From Bacteroidota bacterium (lineage in GTDB: Bacteria; Bacteroidota; Bacteroidia; Flavobacteriales_F; PHOS-HE28), in contig CAUJFM010000279.1 of NCBI GenBank assembly GCA_963169595.1, positions 1 through 11,251 of the forward strand: a stretch of 11,251 nucleotides of DNA, read 5' to 3'. Below are positions 6,993 through 11,251 of this stretch, piece by piece. Each line of letters begins with the position of its first letter. Within the stretch, counting starts at the first letter, position 1. The notes below the pieces were generated by a model. It was not told where the DNA came from. It did not search any database and saw only the letters and a program-made list of their open reading frames with translations. The position numbers and the translations under genes are program-made.

Positions 6993-7412
6993 ATGAAAAA
7001 GCTTCTTCTCCTCCTGCTCCTCGCTCTTCCCGTGCTGGGTTCCCTCAAGGCCCAGGAGACGCCATCGAAGCACCGTATCGTGATGCAGTTGGTGAGCGGC
7101 GACACGCTCGTACACAAGGGCCTGATGCGCCAGCTGCGCAACATGCTGGAGGCGGCACCCACCATGCAGTTGGAGGTGGTGTGCCACGGCCCGGGCATGG
7201 ACCTGCTGATGAGCGACCGCAGCATCGTGGCCGACAAGGTGAAGCAGTTCAGCGAGCGGGGCATCGTTTTCCTCGCGTGCGAGAACACGATCAAGGAGCG
7301 GAACCTGGACCGGTCCAAGGTGCTGCCAGAGGCCGGCTACGTGAAGGCCGGTATCATCCACATCGTGGAGCGGCAGGAGGACGGTTGGAGCTACATCAAG
7401 GCGGGCTTCTGA
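6993..7412 (+). CDS. Exported DsrE-family sulfur-relay protein
   Basis: The 139-residue protein has a clear Sec signal peptide: two lysines, a leucine-rich core and 'SLKAQ' at 17-21, with probable cleavage after Gln21. The mature part is a DsrE/DsrF-like (COG1416-type) domain: 'HRIVMQLVSGD', 'LEVVCHGPGMDLLMS' with Cys64, and 'GIVFLACENTIKERN' with Cys96. Cys96 lies where family members that carry sulfur have their active cysteine. Most studied DsrE proteins are cytoplasmic sulfur carriers, so an exported form would handle periplasmic sulfane sulfur. It sits 50 bases after the SoxB-like gene and 16 before the porin gene, which fits a role with periplasmic SoxB and TsdA. ATG 6993 was chosen over an in-frame TTG at 6981 because TTG lies inside the promoter box and ATG gives a standard signal peptide. 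Confidence 0.82.
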   Translation: MKKLLLLLLLALPVLGSLKAQETPSKHRIVMQLVSGDTLVHKGLMRQLRNMLEAAPTMQLEVVCHGPGMDLLMSDRSIVADKVKQFSERGIVFLACENTIKERNLDRSKVLPEAGYVKAGIIHIVERQEDGWSYIKAGF

Positions 7413-7428
7413 CCAACATCGAAGCATC

Positions 7429-8823
7429 GTGCTGCGACGCATCGGCATCCTTCTGTTCGTTCTCGCCGCGACAAGCGCTGAAGCACAACAGACCGACACG
7501 GACCTCCCTCCCAGCGATACGCTGAAACAGGGCAGTTCATTACCAGAGGTCATCCGCAAGGGCACATTGGAAGGGCGCTTCCGCGTCTTCCTCATGGGCA
7601 CACTGAACGATGGCGCCCCAGCGGACTATCACGCACAAGCTTTTGGAGGCTCACTGGGGTTCTCTTCATTGCGATGGAACGGGATCCAGCTGCGCATGAG
7701 CGGCGGATACACCTTCGACCTGTGGAGCTCCGACCTCACGAAGCCCGACCCGGTCACCGGACAGCCGAACCGGTACGAGATCGGCCTGTTCGACCTGACC
7801 AGCTCACGCTCCGACAACCAGCTCGCCTACGTGCAGCTCTTCCAGCTCAACTACCGCTCGCGTGATGAACGCACATCCGTCATCTTCGGCCGCCAGGAGC
7901 TCACCACCCCGTTCATCAATCCGCAGGATGGCCGGATGCATCCGGGCCTGGCGGAGGGGCTTTGGGGCTTGCACAAGAGCAGAAAGGGCATCCGCGTTGA
8001 AGGCGGCTGGATCTATCGCATGGCGCCGCGGTCAACGGCCAGTTGGTACACCGTTGAGCAGAGCATGGGACTCTACCCGACCGGGCTCGGCGTCGATGGG
8101 AGGCCCAGCCGCTATCCGGGACAGGTCACCACGCCAGGCATTGTCATGGCAGGTATCGGCATCCCCCTGAAGAACAAGCTCAACATCTCCGGCTGGAACA
8201 TGGCCGTGCCCAACGCCTTCAACACCTCCCTGCTCCAACTGGAACGTGGTTCACGCGACGACCGCTGGATGATCGGGGGCATGGTGGTGCGACAGGACCG
8301 TTTGATGAACGGAGGGAACAAGGCGGACAGCCTGGCCTATTTCCAGCATGATGCGTCCATGGCGATCAGCGGGCGTCTCCGCATGAATCTCGGGCGGTTC
8401 CGATGGCAGGCCAACTACACGCGCATCACCGCAGATGGACGTTACGTGATGCCCCGTGAATGGGGACGCGATCCATTCTACACCTTCCTGCCCCGTGAGC
8501 GCAACGAAGGCCATGGGGATGTGCATGCCGCCACGATCAACCTCATTTGGCGCACCAAGAGCGGCTGGCGCATCCAGGCCGATGCGGGCCAGTACTGGCT
8601 GCCTGCGATCAGCAACGTCCAATTGAACAAGTATGCTTTACCGGCCTACCAGCAGTATGACGTGAACGTTCAGTACCAGTTCAAAGGGAACTGGAAAGGC
8701 CTTGCTGCGCAGTTCATCTACCTGATGAAGCTCCCGATGCCCGATGCCATCCACACCAGCAGGCAGGCCGTGAACAAGGTGGACATGCATCACGCGGAGC
8801 TGATCATCAACTACGCGTTCTGA
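7429..8823 (+). CDS. Outer-membrane beta-barrel porin (OprD-like)
   Basis: The 464-residue protein starts at GTG 7429; no ATG lies between it and the upstream stop. It opens with a signal peptide (about 1-20, ending 'SAEAQ'). The mature part alternates polar and aromatic residues in many predicted strands, for example 'FRVFLMGTLND', 'LRMSGGYTFDLW', 'GIRVEGGWIYRM' and 'RFRWQANYTRI'. It ends in a strand 'AELIINYAF' with C-terminal Phe, a standard barrel signal. Spacing of strands and the 'SSRSDNQLAYVQLFQLNYRSR...FGRQEL' region resemble OprD-family porins of Bacteroidota, though the family call is less certain than the barrel. Sixteen bases separate it from the DsrE gene, so they are probably cotranscribed. 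In this setting it may admit thiosulfate, tetrathionate or a counter-ion; this is inference. Confidence 0.75.
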   Translation: MLRRIGILLFVLAATSAEAQQTDTDLPPSDTLKQGSSLPEVIRKGTLEGRFRVFLMGTLNDGAPADYHAQAFGGSLGFSSLRWNGIQLRMSGGYTFDLWSSDLTKPDPVTGQPNRYEIGLFDLTSSRSDNQLAYVQLFQLNYRSRDERTSVIFGRQELTTPFINPQDGRMHPGLAEGLWGLHKSRKGIRVEGGWIYRMAPRSTASWYTVEQSMGLYPTGLGVDGRPSRYPGQVTTPGIVMAGIGIPLKNKLNISGWNMAVPNAFNTSLLQLERGSRDDRWMIGGMVVRQDRLMNGGNKADSLAYFQHDASMAISGRLRMNLGRFRWQANYTRITADGRYVMPREWGRDPFYTFLPRERNEGHGDVHAATINLIWRTKSGWRIQADAGQYWLPAISNVQLNKYALPAYQQYDVNVQYQFKGNWKGLAAQFIYLMKLPMPDAIHTSRQAVNKVDMHHAELIINYAF

Positions 8824-8853
8824 CACAGTTGCCTCTGTGACGCAGATCACCGC

Positions 8854-8881
8854 TTGGAGCTGAACGGCCCGACGACCTTTG
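8854..8881 (+). promoter_or_regulatory. Candidate promoter for the rhodanese gene
   Basis: TTG at 8854-8856 and GACCTTTG at 8874-8881 are spaced 17 bases apart, near the Bacteroidota arrangement of a TTTG -33 and TAnnTTTG -7 box about 19 bases apart. The ATG follows after 22 bases. The -7 box is identical to the one before the DsrE gene. A weak CACAG-N6-CTGTG dyad lies just upstream (about 8824-8839). Confidence 0.4.
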
Positions 8882-8903
8882 TGAACCAATAACGCTCGAT
8901 CAA

Positions 8904-9215
8904 ATGGGAATTCTTCAAACCCTGTTCGGCATCGGAGGCCCCAAGGTGGACCTCGGCCAGAAGATCAAGGAAGGCGCCACCATCGTGGATGTCCGGACAC
9001 CGGAGGAGTTCAGGTCGGGCCACGTCAAGGGCGCGATCAACATCCCCTTGGACCGGGTGCAGGCCCAGATGGGTAAGATCAACAAGAACAAGCCCGTGAT
9101 CACGTGCTGCCGCAGTGGTGCGCGCAGTGCGATGGCCGCCGATGTACTGAAGCGGAACGGGTTCGAGTGCTACAACGGCGGCGCGTGGACCTCGGTGCGG
9201 GCCTTGAAGGGATGA
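8904..9215 (+). CDS. Single-domain rhodanese (sulfurtransferase)
   Basis: The 103-residue protein is one rhodanese domain. 'GATIVDVRTPEEFRSGHVKGAINIPL' (24-49) is the standard first half. The active loop at residues 69-74 is C-R-S-G-A-R, with Cys69 as the persulfide-forming cysteine and an extra Cys68 before it. 'VLKRNGFECYNGGAWTSV' closes the domain, with another cysteine. Single-domain rhodaneses of this GlpE/PspE type move sulfane sulfur from thiosulfate or persulfide to thiol acceptors. No signal peptide is seen, so it is probably cytoplasmic. The stop codon overlaps the start of the small membrane protein gene (ATGA), a pairing reminiscent of YgaP, where rhodanese and membrane segment are fused. 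It has its own candidate promoter, yet belongs functionally to the sulfur island. Confidence 0.92.
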   Translation: MGILQTLFGIGGPKVDLGQKIKEGATIVDVRTPEEFRSGHVKGAINIPLDRVQAQMGKINKNKPVITCCRSGARSAMAADVLKRNGFECYNGGAWTSVRALKG

Positions 9216-9472
9216 ACCGCCAGTTATACGCTTGGCACTGGTCACGTTGGCCCCGGGCCGGCCTGGCACTTGCCTTCCTGGGACGAACGTGGTGGGGAAA
9301 TGACCCTCTGGCACTTCTTCCTGCTCCGATCTTCGGGGTGAAGGCCGTGTTCGACCTTGGCTGTGGACCGGGCAACTGTCATATGCCGAGCCTGCCACCG
9401 GCGGCCGACAGCGGACCAAAGGATGGCGTGCCCACCTCCAATGCTACATCCACAACGTCCTGTGGAAGGTAA
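9212..9472 (+). CDS. Small YgaP-like membrane protein (DUF2892-type)
   Basis: The 86-residue product begins at an ATG overlapping the rhodanese stop. Residues 8-23 ('WHWSRWPRAGLALAFL') and 32-47 ('PLALLPAPIFGVKAVF') make two short hydrophobic hairpin segments. They are followed by 'DLGCGPGNC' with Cys51 and Cys56. Small Bacteroidota proteins coded next to rhodaneses show the same plan: R-x-x-R-L-x-L-G-type first helix, an 'F..QA..N.GC' second helix and a final cysteine pair. It is similar to the membrane part of YgaP. The tail after residue 58 is polar and low in complexity. The likely role is membrane anchoring of, or sulfur transfer with, the rhodanese. The similarity is from pattern recognition, and the first helix is weaker than usual. 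Confidence 0.6.
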   Translation: MNRQLYAWHWSRWPRAGLALAFLGRTWWGNDPLALLPAPIFGVKAVFDLGCGPGNCHMPSLPPAADSGPKDGVPTSNATSTTSCGR

Positions 9473-9503
9473 TGGTCCAGCACGGACGGACCATCCGGTG
9501 GTG

Positions 9504-9511
9504 CACCTTAG
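9504..9511 (+). promoter_or_regulatory. Weak candidate -7 box before the DUF3332 gene
   Basis: CACCTTAG keeps the ACCTT core seen in the two other -7 candidates and lies 29 bases before ATG 9541. No -33 element is evident. The 68-base gap after the small membrane protein gene makes separate transcription plausible. Confidence 0.22.
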
Positions 9512-9540
9512 CTTCGACGCGAACCAATCCTATTTCAACC

Positions 9541-10128
9541 ATGAAGATCATCCGCAAGACCGCATTCGTACTGGCCCTTGGGTCACTGACCATTACGCAG
9601 ACCGGCTGCTTCGGCGAGTTCGCCTTGGTGCGCAAGGTGTATAACTGGAACCAGGACATCGGAGGCAAGTTCGTGAACACCCTGGTGTTCTATGCGCTGA
9701 ACATCATCCCTGTGTATGGAATAGCCAGCTTGGTTGACTTTGTGATCCTGAACCTCATCGAGTTCTGGAGCGGCAGCAACCCGGTCTCGATGAAAGAGGG
9801 CGACTATGAGATGCAGCTCACCACCATCGATGGGGTGGACTACAAGATCGAAGCCACCAAGGACACCTTCACCACCACCCAGCTCAGCGGCGAGAAGGCT
9901 GGCGAGGTGCGCGTGATGAAGTTCGACCGCACCAACAAGACCTGGAAATACACGGACAGCGAGGTGTGCGACCAGCCGGTGATGACCTTCCTCGATGACC
10001 AGGCTGATGCCATCCGCGTTTACACGGAGAAGGGTGCAGTGGACCTGACCAGTGAGGAGATGAACGATCAGACCGCCTTGGATGCGAAGTTCGCCTCCTG
10101 CGGTTACGAGGCACTGGCCAGCCACTGA
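9541..10128 (+). CDS. DUF3332-family lipoprotein
   Basis: The 195-residue protein has a signal peptide whose last residues are Q-T-G-C, with Cys23 as the probable lipidated residue; Gln at -3 is unusual. Next comes 'FALVRKVYNWNQDIGGKFVNTLVFYALNIIPVYGIASLVDFVILNLIEFWSGSNP', which matches the DUF3332 pattern: a conserved W-N, then a hydrophobic pair of segments and 'LN.IEFW.GSNP'. The C-terminal half (about 85-190) is soluble and beta-rich, with a cysteine near each end (Cys141, Cys188). The family has no assigned function. It is followed 6 bases later by a strong hairpin and has no sulfur-related motif, so its link to the island may be only positional. The next genes converge on it from the other strand. 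Confidence 0.85.
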   Translation: MKIIRKTAFVLALGSLTITQTGCFGEFALVRKVYNWNQDIGGKFVNTLVFYALNIIPVYGIASLVDFVILNLIEFWSGSNPVSMKEGDYEMQLTTIDGVDYKIEATKDTFTTTQLSGEKAGEVRVMKFDRTNKTWKYTDSEVCDQPVMTFLDDQADAIRVYTEKGAVDLTSEEMNDQTALDAKFASCGYEALASH

Positions 10129-10134
10129 GGGTGG

Positions 10135-10187
10135 CCGCTGAAATGAGGAAAGCCTGGCGGTCTGCCAGGCTTTCCTCATTTCAGCGG
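10135..10187. terminator. 24-bp perfect hairpin, bidirectional terminator between convergent genes
   Basis: Arms 10135-10158 and 10164-10187 are perfect inverted copies with a 5-base loop (GGTCT). The inner part, AAAGCCTGGC-loop-GCCAGGCTTT, has the A-before and T-after layout of a two-way intrinsic terminator, though T-runs are short. It starts 6 bases after the DUF3332 stop. Its right arm contains the stop codon and last codons of the minus-strand gene. Confidence 0.85.
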
Positions 10188-10877
10188 GGATCGATCGGCG
10201 ATCTCCAGTACCACCAGCCATGGATCGACCCGCAAATGGTCCACATGCCCCATTCGGGTGTGGTCCCAGGACAGGTAGTGCACATGAATGTTCGCATCGT
10301 GATGAACGAAGATGCCATGATGCTGCGTGGAGAAGAACCCGATCAGCGTGCCTTCGTTGCCGCGGTCCATGTACTTCACTTGGTGCATGTGTGCCTCTTC
10401 GGGACTATGGATGATGACACCCGCAGGCACGTTCATCACATGGAACCCGATCTCCTGGCCTACCAGGCCGCGCAGGCGGAAAAGGAAGGGATGCTTCCGG
10501 TCCTTCGCCCAATGCGTCAGGAACGCATCGAGGCTGCGCAGGTCCACCACATGATCCGGTAAAGGCACCAACGTCCAGGTGGCCGCATCAACACGTACGA
10601 AGAAGGGGGCCTGCACATCCCTGCGCTCCTCCACCACGATCGCGCTGTCGCCCACGACGCGGGAGACGAAACAGCGGCCGTCCACCAGGGTGATCTCCCC
10701 TGTCAGGAAGGCCAGTGGACCAATGCCGTACATGCCGGGACGTGCGATCGAGTCCATGGAGATAAGGCCTCCAAGCTGGCCTTCCCACATGGTGCTCCGC
10801 ATGGAACCGGTGGGAACGACCTGCGCGGACAACAGGAACGGCACCAAGGCCCAAGCAAGGAGTGCCGCACGCATCAT
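10176..10877 (-). CDS. Exported acetolactate decarboxylase-like protein, divergent catalytic site
   Basis: The 233-residue product from ATG 10877 (or the adjacent ATG 10874) begins with a signal peptide ending near 'LLSAQ' (15-19). The mature part follows the acetolactate decarboxylase fold: 'GPLAFLTGEITLVDGRCF' (53-70), 'APFFVRV', 'FLFRLRG', 'TLIGFFST' and 'NIHVHYLSWDHTRMGHV' (196-212). His198, His200 and His211 have the same 2 and 11 spacing as the zinc ligands His194, His196 and His207 of the Bacillus enzyme, which turns acetolactate into acetoin. Glu61 matches a catalytic glutamate. However, the position of the catalytic arginine is Asn149, and the protein stops about 22 residues after the last zinc ligand, so the C-terminal glutamate segment seems absent. 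Activity is therefore doubtful. An upstream in-frame start would run into the previous gene. Confidence 0.75.
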   Translation of the reverse strand: MMRAALLAWALVPFLLSAQVVPTGSMRSTMWEGQLGGLISMDSIARPGMYGIGPLAFLTGEITLVDGRCFVSRVVGDSAIVVEERRDVQAPFFVRVDAATWTLVPLPDHVVDLRSLDAFLTHWAKDRKHPFLFRLRGLVGQEIGFHVMNVPAGVIIHSPEEAHMHQVKYMDRGNEGTLIGFFSTQHHGIFVHHDANIHVHYLSWDHTRMGHVDHLRVDPWLVVLEIADRSPLK

Positions 10878-10890
10878 ACACCGGAGCCCC

Positions 10891-11247
10891 TCAGGGGAGA
10901 AGGTCACAGGAAACGCATGTTGCACAGCGATCACGATCACCGGTAAGGCAGGTCGTGTACACCATCCTGAACTGATTGAGCAGCAGGCACGACCCGCAGC
11001 CCAGGGTCCCATGGAGATTGGGATGGTTCGTGGTGTTCGTCGGGTCATGCACGTCGATCACCAAGGCGTGTTCCTTCGTGGCGGCATACTCCAACACCCC
11101 ATCGGTCTTCACGGTGAGCACATAAGGGCTGGACATGGTGGCCTCGCCGGTCACCTTCACCACGTGCTTGTTCTCGTCCATCACCTCGGAAACGTAGGTC
11201 ATGGTATCCTCTCTGGTGGAGGCTTTGGCCAATGGACCCAGGTCCAT
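10891..11247 (-). CDS. Hypothetical cysteine-rich protein, possibly 5'-truncated by the window edge
   Basis: The visible frame gives 118 residues from ATG 11247 and is still open at the window edge, so the true start may lie outside. No signal peptide follows this ATG. The middle (about 16-66) looks like a small beta-rich domain ('VVKVTGEATMSSPYVLTVKTDGVLEY'). The last 35 residues carry six cysteines, Cys84, 87, 100, 108, 111 and 114, in a CxxC, then C, then CxxCxxC order that could bind metal. I do not recognise the family. It ends 13 bases before the acetolactate decarboxylase-like start, so the two are probably cotranscribed. Codon choice loosens in the last 15 codons, so a frameshift near the end cannot be excluded. 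Confidence 0.5.
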   Translation of the reverse strand: MDLGPLAKASTREDTMTYVSEVMDENKHVVKVTGEATMSSPYVLTVKTDGVLEYAATKEHALVIDVHDPTNTTNHPNLHGTLGCGSCLLLNQFRMVYTTCLTGDRDRCATCVSCDLLP

Positions 11248-11251
11248 GACG

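Noticed and set aside
10878..11048. Extended N-terminus of the acetolactate decarboxylase-like protein from 11048
   Set aside because: The added residues overlap the upstream minus-strand gene, show no domain, and would bury a clear signal peptide at 10877.

Overview
The window looks like chromosomal DNA of a high-GC member of the Bacteroidota, probably Flavobacteriales-like. Three things point there. Genes lack Shine-Dalgarno sequences and often have A/C-rich leaders before the ATG. Promoter boxes resemble the Bacteroidota -7 element TAnnTTTG, for example at 223-230. The protein set (two half-size YeeE proteins, an MBL-rhodanese fusion, exported DsrE and DUF3332) fits the phylum. This placement rests on pattern recognition, not on a marker gene.

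Layout. Positions 2-157 are the 3' end of a gene whose product ends in an HRDC-like domain. From 238 to about 9472 eleven plus-strand genes form one dense sulfur-metabolism island: an ArsR-family regulator, a TauE/SafE anion exporter, a CstB-type persulfide dioxygenase-rhodanese fusion, two half-size YeeE/YedE transporters, a membrane-anchored TsdA-type dihaem thiosulfate dehydrogenase, a SoxB-like hydrolase with a Tat signal, an exported DsrE protein, an outer-membrane porin, a single-domain rhodanese, and a small YgaP-like membrane protein. Gaps are short, and tsdA/soxB and rhodanese/small protein overlap by ATGA. Candidate internal promoters lie before the DsrE and rhodanese genes. A DUF3332 lipoprotein gene follows at 9541-10128.

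A 24-bp perfect hairpin (10135-10187) separates these from two convergent minus-strand genes: a divergent, exported acetolactate decarboxylase-like protein (10176-10877) and a cysteine-rich unknown protein that reaches the window edge (10891-11247).

Inferred system. Thiosulfate or polythionate could enter through the porin. TsdA would interconvert thiosulfate and tetrathionate at the membrane, and the SoxB-like protein and exported DsrE would process sulfane or sulfonate sulfur in the periplasm. YeeE proteins would import thiosulfate-type species. In the cytoplasm the CstB-like enzyme and rhodaneses would oxidise or transfer persulfide sulfur, and TauE/SafE would export sulfite. ArsR, which has cysteines placed like a persulfide sensor, would control the set. 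No SoxYZ, SoxAX or SoxCD gene is present in the window, which makes the role of the SoxB-like protein the main open question. There is no gene-free stretch longer than 300 bases; no RNA gene, insertion sequence or CRISPR array was seen.
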